Assembly (NCBI RefSeq): GCF_020042665.1
Contig: NZ_CP083376.1
Location: 62,001 to 126,000 of the forward strand
DNA from: Pseudoxanthomonas sp. X-1
GTDB taxonomy: Bacteria > Pseudomonadota > Gammaproteobacteria > Xanthomonadales > Xanthomonadaceae
Direction: 5' to 3'
DNA: 64,000 nt
The notes beneath the pieces were generated by a model, which ran no database searches, was not told where the DNA came from, and saw nothing but the letters and a program-made list of their open reading frames with translations. This document shows, piece after piece, positions 23,876 through 32,419 of the stretch. The translations under genes and the position numbers were made by a program. Every line of letters begins with the position of its first letter. The stretch's first letter is position 1.

Positions 23876-26044
23876 ATGTCCGCACCCGCCGATCCTGCCA
23901 AGCCGACGCCCCCGCCCGAATCCGATCGACTGGCCGCCTTGCGCGCGCTGCAGGTGCTGGACACCCCGGCCGAGCCGATGTTCGACGACCTGACCTGGCT
24001 CGCGGCCTCGCTGTGCCAGACGCCGATCGCGCTGGTCAGCCTGGTCGACGAGGAGCGGCAGTGGTTCAAGGCGCGCGTCGGCCTGGACCTGCCGCAGGCG
24101 CCCAGGCACGTGGCGCTGTGCGCGTACGCGCTGGAGCACGGCGGGCTGCTGGAGGTGTCCGATCTGAGCGCCGATGCGCGCTTCGTGGACAACCCGCTGG
24201 TGGTGGGCGAGCCGCACATGCGCTTCTACGCCGGTGCGCCGCTGGTCGGCAGTGGCGGGCATGTCTATGGCGCGCTGTGTGTCATCGACACGGTGCCGCG
24301 CCAGCTCACCGGGACCCAGCGCGAGGGCCTGCTGCGGCTGGCCATGCGCACCACCGGCGCGCTGGAGACGCGCAGCGTGCTGCACCACGCCGAGGCGCGC
24401 GAGCAGACCCTCGAACGCCTGCTCGAGTCCATGCCCGATGCGGTGGTCACCTGCGACGCGCAGGGCCAGCTGGGCCAGTTCAATCGCCAGGCGCGCGCCT
24501 GGCACGGTCTGGACCCGGCCAAGGTGCCGCAGGCGCAGTGGGCCCGGCATTTCGACCTGTTCCAGGCCGACGGCAGGACGCCGCTGAGCACCGACCAGAT
24601 CCCGCTGGTGCGGGCCCTGTCGGGCGAACACGTGCAGGAGGCCGAGATTGTGATCCTGGCCGCCGGGCAGCCTTCGCGCTCGGTGCTTTGCAACGGCGAC
24701 CCGCTGCGCGCACCCGACGGCTCGCTGCTGGGCGCGGTGGTGGTGATGCACGACATCACCCGCCTGCGCGCCTCGCAGGAGGCGGCGCTGGTGGAAGGCC
24801 AGCGCTTCCGCGAGGCGTTCTCCGCCGCCGCGCAGGGCATGGCCCTGGTGTCGCTGGAAGGCCGGTGGCTGGACGTCAACGACGCGGTGTGCGCGCTCTT
24901 CGGCTACACGCGCAACGAGCTGATGCGGCTGGACTTCCAGCGGCTGACCCATCCGCAGGATCTGGACGTCGACCTGAACCTGCTGGACGAGCTGCTGCGC
25001 GGCGAGCGCACCAGCTACCAGCTGGACAAGCGCTACTTCCACCGCGATGGCCACGTGCTCCACGCCCATCTGTCGGTGTCGCTGATCCGCGACGCGCATG
25101 GCGCGCCGCTGCACCTGGTCTCGCAGATCCAGGATTTCACCCAGCAGCGCCAGGCCGAGTCGGCGCTGCGCGAGAGCGAGCAGCGCCTGCGCACCATCAC
25201 CGACAACGTGCCGGCGCTGGTGGCGCGGGTGGGCCAGGACCTGCGCTACGAGTTCGTCAACCGCCATTACGCGCACTGGCTGGGACGACCGTCCGGCGAT
25301 GTCATCGGCCGGCACATGGACGAGGTGCTCGCCCCCGAGCACTTCGCCAGCATCCTGCCGCATGTCGATGCGGCGCTGGCCGGGCAGACGGCCGAGTTCG
25401 ATCTGGACGTGGTCGACCGCCACGGCGAGCTGCGCCACATGCACGCCATCTACGTCCCCGACGCGGCCCCGCGGGCGCCGGGCGATGCGCAGCGCGCCGG
25501 CTTCCTGCTGACCGTGCACGATGTCACCGCCCAGACCCGGCTCTCGCGCATGCTGCAGGAGCGCGCGCTCACCGACCCGCTCACCGGCCTGCCCAACCGC
25601 CTGGCCTGGATGGTCGAGCTGGACATCGCCCTGGCCCGCGCGCGCACCACCGGCGAGCCGCTGGCGGTGCTGTTCATCGACCTGGACGGCTTCAAGCCGA
25701 TCAACGACACCTATGGCCACGAGACCGGCGATGCGGTGCTGTGCGGCTTTGGCGAGCGCCTGCGCCAGACGCTGCGCCCGGAGGACTTCGCCGCCCGCCT
25801 GGCCGGCGATGAATTCGTGGTGCTGCTGCATCACGTGCACGACGCCTCGGATCCGGAAGCGGTGGTGCGCAGGCTGGAGTACGCCATGCAGGCGCCGCTG
25901 CTGGCCAACACGCACGCGCTGCAGGTGACGCCGAGCATCGGCGCGTCGGTGCAGTACGGGCCGCATTACGACATCGCGGCGCTGATGCGCGCGGCCGATG
26001 TGGCCATGTACCAGGTCAAGCGCGCGCACGCCGTGCGGACTTGA
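23876..26044 (+). CDS. GAF-PAS-PAS-PAS-GGDEF diguanylate cyclase
   Basis: A 722-residue cytoplasmic sensor without membrane segments. The GAF domain spans about residues 30-170 (ALCAYALEHGGLLEVSDL-type core). Three PAS domains lie near 178-300, 304-420 and 438-555. A GGDEF domain from about 564 to the end begins DPLTGLPNR and has FIDLDGFKPINDTYGH and the active-site loop AGDEF at 642-646. The first Gly is Ala, a substitution compatible with activity. An RxxD inhibitory site five residues before the loop is not clear: the sequence there is RPEDFAARL. It should make c-di-GMP in response to small ligands or redox cues. Confidence 0.9.
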   Translation: MSAPADPAKPTPPPESDRLAALRALQVLDTPAEPMFDDLTWLAASLCQTPIALVSLVDEERQWFKARVGLDLPQAPRHVALCAYALEHGGLLEVSDLSADARFVDNPLVVGEPHMRFYAGAPLVGSGGHVYGALCVIDTVPRQLTGTQREGLLRLAMRTTGALETRSVLHHAEAREQTLERLLESMPDAVVTCDAQGQLGQFNRQARAWHGLDPAKVPQAQWARHFDLFQADGRTPLSTDQIPLVRALSGEHVQEAEIVILAAGQPSRSVLCNGDPLRAPDGSLLGAVVVMHDITRLRASQEAALVEGQRFREAFSAAAQGMALVSLEGRWLDVNDAVCALFGYTRNELMRLDFQRLTHPQDLDVDLNLLDELLRGERTSYQLDKRYFHRDGHVLHAHLSVSLIRDAHGAPLHLVSQIQDFTQQRQAESALRESEQRLRTITDNVPALVARVGQDLRYEFVNRHYAHWLGRPSGDVIGRHMDEVLAPEHFASILPHVDAALAGQTAEFDLDVVDRHGELRHMHAIYVPDAAPRAPGDAQRAGFLLTVHDVTAQTRLSRMLQERALTDPLTGLPNRLAWMVELDIALARARTTGEPLAVLFIDLDGFKPINDTYGHETGDAVLCGFGERLRQTLRPEDFAARLAGDEFVVLLHHVHDASDPEAVVRRLEYAMQAPLLANTHALQVTPSIGASVQYGPHYDIAALMRAADVAMYQVKRAHAVRT

Positions 26045-26278
26045 ACCTCAGGCGCGGTCATCGCGCAAGTGCTTGCCGCAGTGCGGCTTGACTGCGCCAG
26101 CCAAGGCGCTCCGCGGAGCGCGGCGATCACATTCCCAACCGCCCGTTCAGTGGCAAACGCCGTGGCGGCAAGGCTTGCACGCCCTGCAACGCGGATGGCA
26201 TCTGGCCTACACCCCTCGTAAACATCGCTGTGCCCACCATGCCGCCCGGTTTTGACCCGCCGCCAGGCAGCGCATCGC

Positions 26279-26641
26279 ATGAACGCAGTAAGACAACAGC
26301 CTCTGTCGGCCGCGGCCCGCGACATCGAGGAGCGCATCTTCCGCCGGGGCGTGAGCGACCAGGAAGTGCGCCAGGCCATCGATCTGGTGGCCGAGTACGT
26401 GGCCACGCACACCGAGCAGGCGCCCGAAGGGCAGGACTGGTGGAGCGCGTTTGCTGAGGTCTACGAAGACCTCACGCGCAACTTCAGCGTCGCCCAGACC
26501 GAGGCCTTCGAAATCGCCACCGACACCATCCTGGTGGGCCACGGCCGCCCGCGCTGGAGCTGCATGCGCGGGGGCCGCGGCACGCCGCGTGCGCCGGCGC
26601 CATCGGGCGGCCTGCCTGGCCGCTGGTCGTCCGCGGCCTGA
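26279..26641 (+). CDS. Hypothetical protein
   Basis: A 120-residue protein from the ATG at 26279; the ribosome site is weak. The first 90 residues are helical and acidic (AARDIEERIFRRG, QAIDLVAEYVATHT, WWSAFAEVYEDLTRNFSVAQTEAF). The last 30 are Gly/Arg/Pro-rich and look like low-quality tail sequence, possibly reached by a frameshift near the end. I do not recognise the family. It follows the cyclase gene in the same direction after 234 bases. Confidence 0.5.
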   Translation: MNAVRQQPLSAAARDIEERIFRRGVSDQEVRQAIDLVAEYVATHTEQAPEGQDWWSAFAEVYEDLTRNFSVAQTEAFEIATDTILVGHGRPRWSCMRGGRGTPRAPAPSGGLPGRWSSAA

Positions 26642-27131
26642 AGCAGCGAGGGCGCACGCCGGCTTCCCGGCGCAGCTGCCGCTTCGCCGCCTGCGCGGCC
26701 GTGGGAGACGCCATGCGGCCATGAAGTCTTCCCGGTAGCGCCCATCGCCGCCATGGCGGCTTCCCGAACAGCGGCGGGTTGCGCGCCCGCTACGGCCATC
26801 CGCGTGCCACCGATGGGATGTCCAAGAGAGACCCACGTCAGCCGCGCCTCACGCGGTGGTCGTGCTCGTCCTGTGCCGGGTGGCAGGACCGTGACCAGTC
26901 GCGACGCGATGCGCATTCGGACTTTTCCTACCCGACAGCGGGATATCGCCCGACGGATCGGAGCGGGCGATGGCGCGATGCTGGCGTCGCCCCGGCAGCA
27001 GCCCTCGCAACGGCCAAGGAACGCCGCTCGCAAGGACCATGGGCGCGACCCTGAGCAAGTCGCACGCAGGGCCGGTGGCATTCTCCTTCTGGCCGGTTCC
27101 CCCCGGCCTTTTTTTTGCCTGCGCGCCGCGG
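26642..27131 (+). other. 490-base region without a protein gene; possible small transcript
   Basis: No convincing coding frame exists on either strand. The region ends in a strong plus-strand terminator (27091-27116) about 450 bases after the nearest plus-strand gene, and contains several short inverted repeats (for example CGCCCG...CGGGCG around 26947-26971). A terminator so far from any gene may mark the 3' end of an unannotated non-coding RNA, or of a long 3' untranslated region. Confidence 0.35.
27091..27116 (+). terminator. Strong plus-strand intrinsic terminator
   Basis: GGCCGG (27091-27096) pairs with CCGGCC (27103-27108) and is followed by eight Ts. It converges on the end of the minus-strand glycosidase gene but has no close plus-strand gene upstream. 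Confidence 0.75.
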
Positions 27132-28955
27132 CTAGGGCAGCGCCACCGGCGCGGCCAGCGGCGAGACGCCGCGTTCGTCGAAGGCCTCCACCGACACCAC
27201 ATAGGCCGGGTCGGTGTTCAGCGCGCGCAGCTCCAGCGTGGTGCCGCGGTCGGCGAACACCTGGTAGGTCAAGGTCAGCCGGTCCGCGCGCAGGCCCCAG
27301 CGCACGTTGTAGCCGACCGCGCCGGGGACCGGGTCCCAGCGGACGGCCGCGTTGCGGCGATCGTCCGCGCGCGTGGCGCGCAGCCCGGTGGGCGCGGGCG
27401 GTGCCGGGCCGTCGGCATTGCCGAACACGCGCAGGTCGCTGATCGCCAGGTGCTGCGCGCCGACATGGCCGTGTACATAGCGGATGTAGCGCGTGCGCAC
27501 CGGCGCAGGCAGCGGCAGATAGGCATTGGGGCGGTCGCGGCGCGTGGCCGGGTCGTCGCCGACCTCGGCCAGCGGCGTCCAGTGGCGGCCATCGCGCGAG
27601 TGCTGCAGCCGGAAGCTGGTGTAGACCTCCGGCCCGTCGCCGAACACCCCGGACTGGAAGTCGGCGAAGTCGACCTGCACCGCGCGCACCGTGCGCGCCC
27701 CGCCCAGATCCACGCACAGCGTCTGGCCCGGCGCGGCCGAGGCGGCCACCCAGAACGTGCGCGGATCCTCGTCGGTGACATTGGCCGCGCGATGGGTGCC
27801 GTCGTCGGACGAGGCCGTGGCCTGCTTGCGGTAGGACAGCAGCATCCAGCCGGTGAACAGCGCCTCCGGGTCTTCGACCGGGCCATCCGGCATCCAGTGC
27901 GGGAAGTCGCCGAAGCGCGTGGACACGCGCATCTGGCCGTCGGGATAGAACCCGGCCGGGAACAGGGCGATGCGCCGCTCGAAGGTCCAGTTGGCCCCGA
28001 TCCACGGCGTGCCGCTGTTGAACCAGTTGCCGTGCCCATCCTGGAAGGTCGAGCCGTGGCCTGCGCCCTGCACGAAGCCGCCTGGCTTGTAGGCGACCGG
28101 GTTGTAGGCGGCGTAGGCGAACGGCCCCAGCGGCCCGTCGCCCACATAGGTGCCGGTGGCGTAGCTGTTGTGCTCGGTGCCCGGCGCCGCGTACTGCAGG
28201 TAGTAGCGGCCGGCGTGCTTGGTCATCCACGCGCCTTCAAGGTAGTTGCCCACCGGCCGGCCGTCGGGAAACACCGCGCCGCGATGGTCCTGGCCGAAGC
28301 GCTCCCAGCCGTGCCGCGCCGGGTCCAGCGCCAGCAGCGCCCTGGGATGGCCGCGATAGGCCAGGCCGCGCGCGGTGCGGTCCAGCGGCATGCCGTACAG
28401 CGGGAACACGTCCGAACTGCCCCAGTACAGGTACCACTGGCCGTCATCGTCGATGAACAGGTCCGGGTCCCACGGCCCGGACGGAATCATGCCCGGCGGC
28501 ACGTGGCTGTCCCAGTTCTCCTTCACCGCATCGGGCAGTTCGGGCAGCAGGCGGGTGAGGAAGTCCAGCCGGCCGCTGGCCGGATCGGCGCTCTCCAGCA
28601 CCGCGCGCGGAGCGAAGGCGGACTGCATCAGCACCAGCCGCTGGCCGTCGGACACGGCCGCCGGCGCGACCAGCGCCTCGAACGGCCAGCGGCTGGGCCG
28701 GATGAACGTCCAGCGCAGCAGATCGGTGGAGCGCCAGTAGCCATCGGCGATGGTCAGGAACAGGTACCAGGCATCGCCGTGGCGCACGATCGCAGGGTCC
28801 GCGCCGGTGCGGTAGCTGACGCCCTCGTTGAGCTGCTCGAAGTTGTAGCGGTAGTCCAGGTCGACCGGGTTGGCCCAGGTGCGCGCCGGGGGCTGCTGCG
28901 CCAGCGCGGCGCTGGCGCACAGCGTGCACGCCAGCAGGAACAGGGGACGGAACAT
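27132..28955 (-). CDS. Secreted family 43-like glycoside hydrolase with discoidin and FN3 domains
   Basis: A 607-residue protein from the ATG at 28955, which begins the signal peptide MFRPLFLLACTLCASAALAQ. The catalytic part (to about residue 330) is a five-bladed propeller of the GH43 type: ADPAIVRHGDAWYLF early, WDPDLFIDDDGQWYLYWGSSD in the middle (acidic catalytic candidates) and EGAWMTKHAGRYYL. Next is a discoidin/F5-8C-like carbohydrate-binding module (about 390-530, with DEDPRTFWVA and YIRYVHGHVGAQHLAISDLRVFG) and a C-terminal fibronectin type III domain. It probably trims plant or other polysaccharide side chains outside the cytoplasm. Substrate specificity is not readable. Confidence 0.85.
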   Translation of the reverse strand: MFRPLFLLACTLCASAALAQQPPARTWANPVDLDYRYNFEQLNEGVSYRTGADPAIVRHGDAWYLFLTIADGYWRSTDLLRWTFIRPSRWPFEALVAPAAVSDGQRLVLMQSAFAPRAVLESADPASGRLDFLTRLLPELPDAVKENWDSHVPPGMIPSGPWDPDLFIDDDGQWYLYWGSSDVFPLYGMPLDRTARGLAYRGHPRALLALDPARHGWERFGQDHRGAVFPDGRPVGNYLEGAWMTKHAGRYYLQYAAPGTEHNSYATGTYVGDGPLGPFAYAAYNPVAYKPGGFVQGAGHGSTFQDGHGNWFNSGTPWIGANWTFERRIALFPAGFYPDGQMRVSTRFGDFPHWMPDGPVEDPEALFTGWMLLSYRKQATASSDDGTHRAANVTDEDPRTFWVAASAAPGQTLCVDLGGARTVRAVQVDFADFQSGVFGDGPEVYTSFRLQHSRDGRHWTPLAEVGDDPATRRDRPNAYLPLPAPVRTRYIRYVHGHVGAQHLAISDLRVFGNADGPAPPAPTGLRATRADDRRNAAVRWDPVPGAVGYNVRWGLRADRLTLTYQVFADRGTTLELRALNTDPAYVVSVEAFDERGVSPLAAPVALP

Positions 28956-29049
28956 GGCGCTCCCGGCGCGCGTGAGGGACACGCATGGTGCCGCAGGACC
29001 GCACCGCCGGCTGGCGCGACGCAGCACGTCCCTCTGTCAGGAGGGTGGG

Positions 29050-29448
29050 ATGGCCGTCACGCCAGCTTCCCGGCCCCCGGGTAACGTCGAAGGCATGGAT
29101 CACGACCCAAGCCGCCGCGATTGGCCCGACTGGCTGGACCTCGAAGTCGAGCGGGAGTACTGGCGGACGCGGTTCATGGACCTGCCGTGCGCCAAGGCCG
29201 GCGACGACATCCAACGCTGCTGGCCGCTGATCGAACTGGTTTACACGCTGTATGTGCGCTATCCGCGCGCCTCGCTGATCGAGGCGCTGACGCATTACGA
29301 GGCCGGCTCGCGCGGCCATCCCCATGGCATGGACGCCCAGCAGCTGACCGAGTTGTTCGCGCGCATCTGGGGCCGCATCCTCAAGGTGGCCCGTGGCCGC
29401 ACGCTGCCGGCGTGGGCGCCCGGCGGGCAGGGTTCGTTCTCCGGCTGA
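29050..29448 (+). CDS. Small conserved hypothetical protein
   Basis: A 132-residue protein. The ATG at 29050 is chosen because an AGGAGGG ribosome site ends five bases before it; an internal ATG at 29095 has none at proper spacing. The body is helical, with WPLIELVYTLYVRYPRASLIEALTHYE and a basic, Gly-rich C-terminus. No signal peptide and no recognised family. It is divergent from the glycosidase gene with about 94 bases between. Confidence 0.6.
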   Translation: MAVTPASRPPGNVEGMDHDPSRRDWPDWLDLEVEREYWRTRFMDLPCAKAGDDIQRCWPLIELVYTLYVRYPRASLIEALTHYEAGSRGHPHGMDAQQLTELFARIWGRILKVARGRTLPAWAPGGQGSFSG

Positions 29449-29465
29449 GCCGCCCCGCCCCGCAT

Positions 29466-29481
29466 ATGCCGTCGACGGCAT
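29466..29481. promoter_or_regulatory. 16-bp perfect palindrome upstream of the tauD-like gene
   Basis: ATGCCGTCGACGGCAT is a perfect dyad about 104 bases before the dioxygenase start, in the only intergenic space before the sulfonate operon. It could be an operator. A chance occurrence of one such palindrome per window of this size is also expected. Confidence 0.3.
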
Positions 29482-29584
29482 TCGACATGCCCGATGGCTA
29501 TTTCAGTCCCTGCCTGGCACTGCCTAGGGTGGCAGGTCCGGCGGCGCACGGCGCCGTTGGACGCTGTTCTCCCCGGAGCCGCCC

Positions 29585-30475
29585 ATGGCCGTCGCTGCCC
29601 ACGCTGTGTCCCGTTCCGCCGCCGATGCGGTGGAGATCGTCCCCTTCGATGCGCCGCTGGGCGCGGAGGTGTGGGGCCTGGATCTGTCGCGCCCGCTGAG
29701 CGCGGCGACCTTCGCGCGCATCCACCGCGCGCACCTGGACCACCATGTGCTGGTGTTCCGCGATGCGCGCATCACGCCCGCCCAGCAGGTGGACTTCAGC
29801 CGCCGCTTCGGGCCGCTGCAGATCCACGTGCTGCGCAACTTCCAGCTGGCCGGGCATCCGGAAGTGCTGGTGGTGTCCAACATCAAGCAGGACGGCAAGC
29901 CGATCGGGCTGGGCGATGCCGGCCACTACTGGCATTCGGACCTGTCCTACAAGGAGCGGCCCAGCCTGGGCTCGTTGCTGCACGCGCAGGAGCTGCCGCG
30001 CGAGGGCGGCGATACCCTGTTCGCCAACCAGCACCTGGCCTTCGACACCCTGCCGGCCGAGCTGCGCCGCGCGATCGATGGCCGCGTCGCCGAACACAGC
30101 TACCTGGCCAAGTACGATGAGCTGCGTGCGCGCAATCCCTATCGCCCGGCGCTGACCCAGGAACAGATCGACGAGGTCGTGCCGGTGCGGCATCCGGTGG
30201 TGCGCACCCATCCGGAGACCGGCCGCCGCGCGCTGTTCGTCAGCGAGCACTTCACCACCCGCATCGTCGACCTGCCGCAGGACGAAAGCGATGCGCTGCT
30301 GGCCGAGCTGTTCGCGCTGAGCACGCGCGCCTCGCTGGTGTACCGCCATCGCTGGCGGCCGCACGACCTGGTGTTCTGGGACAACCGCTCGGTGATGCAC
30401 CTGGCCGCCGGTACGCCCGACAGCGAACGCCGCCTGCTCTACCGCACCACCATCGAGGGCGACGCGCCCTTCTGA
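29585..30475 (+). CDS. TauD/TfdA-family Fe(II)/2-oxoglutarate dioxygenase
   Basis: A 296-residue enzyme. The iron-binding HxD is in HYWHSDLSY near residue 118, and the distal His and 2-oxoglutarate Arg are in RHRWRPHDLVFWDN and SERRLLYR near the C-terminus. TauD-type enzymes hydroxylate taurine or related sulfonates so that sulfite is released for sulfur supply. The gene heads a block with a periplasmic binding lipoprotein, ATPase and permease of the sulfonate/taurine importer type, supporting a sulfur-scavenging role. It could also act on another acidic substrate, as TfdA does. Confidence 0.85.
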   Translation: MAVAAHAVSRSAADAVEIVPFDAPLGAEVWGLDLSRPLSAATFARIHRAHLDHHVLVFRDARITPAQQVDFSRRFGPLQIHVLRNFQLAGHPEVLVVSNIKQDGKPIGLGDAGHYWHSDLSYKERPSLGSLLHAQELPREGGDTLFANQHLAFDTLPAELRRAIDGRVAEHSYLAKYDELRARNPYRPALTQEQIDEVVPVRHPVVRTHPETGRRALFVSEHFTTRIVDLPQDESDALLAELFALSTRASLVYRHRWRPHDLVFWDNRSVMHLAAGTPDSERRLLYRTTIEGDAPF

Positions 30476-30484
30476 AGCGGCGCG

Positions 30485-30516
30485 CCCAATCCCGAATCCC
30501 CAATCCCCAATCCCGA
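30485..30516. repeat. Short AATCCC-type repeat
   Basis: Four tandem AATCCC units with spacers of C or CG between the dioxygenase and binding-protein genes. The reverse complement of the same motif occurs at 56303-56330, so it is a dispersed small repeat. Confidence 0.55.
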
Positions 30517-30525
30517 GCCTGTCCA

Positions 30526-31593
30526 ATGCCCCCACGTTCCGCATCGACCCGCGCGTTGCCGCGCCGCCTCCTGTCCGCGACGGCGCTGCTGCTGTGCGCC
30601 GCGCTGCTGGTGGCCTGCGGCAACGCCGGCCAGGGCGAGGCGCCGGCGGGCGCGGCGCCGCAGCAGGCCACGCTGCGCATCGGCAAGCAGTTCGGCATCG
30701 TCTACCTGTTGCTGGACGTGGCCGATGCCAAGGGTTTCATCGTCGAGCAGGCCAAGGCCCAGGGCCTGGCCGTCAAGGTGGAAAGCCGGCAGCTGTCCGG
30801 CGGTGCGGCGATCAACGACGCGCTGCTCAGCGGCGCCATCGACGTGGCCGGCGCCGGCACCGGACCGCTGTTCACCCTGTGGGACCGCACCCGCGGCCGC
30901 CAGGACGTGCGCGGCGTGGCCTCGCTGGGCAACTTCCCCTACCAGCTGATCAGCAACGCGCCGTCGGTGCGCAGCATCGACGATCTACGCCCAAGCGATC
31001 GCATCGCCGTGCCGGCGGTGGGCGTGTCGGTGCAGGCGCGCATCCTGCAGTACGCCTCGGCCCAGCGCTGGGGCCAGGCGCAGGCGCTGAAGCTGGACGC
31101 GCAGCAGGTCGCGCTGCCGCATCCGGACGCGGCGGCAGCGATCATCTCCGGCGGCAGCGAGATCACCGCGCATTTCTCCACCCCGCCGTTCCAGCAGCAG
31201 GAGCTGGCGCGCAACCCCGCCGCGCACGTGATCCTGGATTCCTACCAGGTGCTCGGCGGGCCGTCCTCGGCCACGGTGCTGTACGCCACGGCGAAGTTCC
31301 GCAAGGACAATCCCGCGCTGTACCACGCCTTCCTGGCCGGGCTGGACCAGGCGGCCAAGTTCATCGTCGCCCATCCCGAGGAGGCCGCCGAGGTCTATGT
31401 GCAGCGCAATCCGGGCAGCGAGCGCGAGCAGGTGCTGGCCGTGCTGCGCGATCCGCAGGTGCAGTTCACCATCGCGCCGCAGAACACGCTGGGGCTGGGA
31501 CGCTTCATGCAGCAGGTCGGCGCGATCAAGCAGGCGCCGGGCGCGGTGGGCGATTACTTCTTCGACGACCCGCTGATCGCGGGCGGGAGCTAG
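30526..31593 (+). CDS. ABC importer substrate-binding lipoprotein (sulfonate/taurine type)
   Basis: A 355-residue protein with signal peptide and lipobox (LLVACG, Cys at residue 31), thus anchored in the periplasm. The mature part resembles NMT1/SsuA-type binding proteins: RIGKQFGIVYLLLDVADAKGF, GGAAINDALLSGAIDVAGAGTGP and a C-terminal DQAAKFIVAHPEEAAEVY. It is followed four bases later by the ATPase gene. Likely ligands are taurine or alkanesulfonates, judged from the adjacent TauD-type dioxygenase. Confidence 0.85.
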   Translation: MPPRSASTRALPRRLLSATALLLCAALLVACGNAGQGEAPAGAAPQQATLRIGKQFGIVYLLLDVADAKGFIVEQAKAQGLAVKVESRQLSGGAAINDALLSGAIDVAGAGTGPLFTLWDRTRGRQDVRGVASLGNFPYQLISNAPSVRSIDDLRPSDRIAVPAVGVSVQARILQYASAQRWGQAQALKLDAQQVALPHPDAAAAIISGGSEITAHFSTPPFQQQELARNPAAHVILDSYQVLGGPSSATVLYATAKFRKDNPALYHAFLAGLDQAAKFIVAHPEEAAEVYVQRNPGSEREQVLAVLRDPQVQFTIAPQNTLGLGRFMQQVGAIKQAPGAVGDYFFDDPLIAGGS

Positions 31594-31597
31594 GCCG

Positions 31598-32419
31598 ATG
31601 AACGTGCACCCGCTGCCGCAGCCGATGCTGCAGGTGGACCACGTCAGCCTGGAGTACGCCGAGGCCGGGCGCGTGGTGCGCGCCACCCATCGGGTGAGTT
31701 TCGACGTGCACGAGGCCGACCGGTTCGTGCTGCTGGGTCCGTCGGGCTGCGGCAAGTCGACCCTGCTCAAGGCGGTGGCCGGGTTCCTGACACCGAGCGA
31801 GGGCCAGATCCGGCTGGATGGCGCGCCGGTGGCCGCGCCGGGACCGGATCGCGGCGTGGTGTTCCAGGAGTTCGACCAGCTGGCGCCGTGGAAGACGGTG
31901 CGCCAGAACGTGGAGTTCGGCCTGCGCGTCGCGCGCCGGCTGGGCCGCGCCGAGGCGCGCGACCGCGCCGCCGACGCGCTGGAGAAGGTCGGCCTGACCG
32001 CCTTCGCCGACGCCTATCCGCACACCCTGTCCGGCGGCATGAAGCAGCGCGTGGCCATCGCCCGCGCGCTGGCGATGCAGCCGCGCGTGCTGCTGATGGA
32101 CGAGCCCTTCGCCGCGCTGGACGCGCTGACCCGCCAGCGCATGCAGGCCCAGCTGCTGGAGCTGTGGGAGCAGGTGCGCTTCACCCTGCTGTTCGTCACC
32201 CATTCCATCGACGAGGCGCTGGTGGTCGGCAGCCGGGTGCTGCTGCTCTCGCCGCATCCGGGCCAGGTGCGCGCCGAACTCAACGCCCACCAGTTCGATG
32301 CCGGCAGCGGCGCCAGCGTCGCCTTCCAGCAGGCCAGCGCGCATATCCACCACCTGCTGTTCGAGGCGCCGCATGCGGCGCCGACGCCGCTGCGCACGCG
32401 CGCCGAGGCGCAGGCATGA
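31598..32419 (+). CDS. ABC importer ATP-binding protein (SsuB/TauB type)
   Basis: A 273-residue ATPase. Walker A GPSGCGKS is at residues 47-54, the signature LSGGMKQR lies near 145, Walker B LLMDEPFAALD near 165, and the H-loop in FVTHSIDEAL. This is the nitrate/sulfonate/taurine importer subfamily. Its stop overlaps the permease start (ATGA), so the two are made together. Confidence 0.92.
   Translation: MNVHPLPQPMLQVDHVSLEYAEAGRVVRATHRVSFDVHEADRFVLLGPSGCGKSTLLKAVAGFLTPSEGQIRLDGAPVAAPGPDRGVVFQEFDQLAPWKTVRQNVEFGLRVARRLGRAEARDRAADALEKVGLTAFADAYPHTLSGGMKQRVAIARALAMQPRVLLMDEPFAALDALTRQRMQAQLLELWEQVRFTLLFVTHSIDEALVVGSRVLLLSPHPGQVRAELNAHQFDAGSGASVAFQQASAHIHHLLFEAPHAAPTPLRTRAEAQA

Noticed and set aside
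25801..25815. The GGDEF domain as inactive because the loop is AGDEF.
   Set aside because: Ala in the first position is found in active cyclases; other catalytic motifs are intact.
26106..26121. A 16-bp perfect palindrome, GCGCTCCGCGGAGCGC, downstream of the diguanylate cyclase.
   Set aside because: Built only from G/C-biased words with no T-tract or nearby promoter; chance is likely in this composition.
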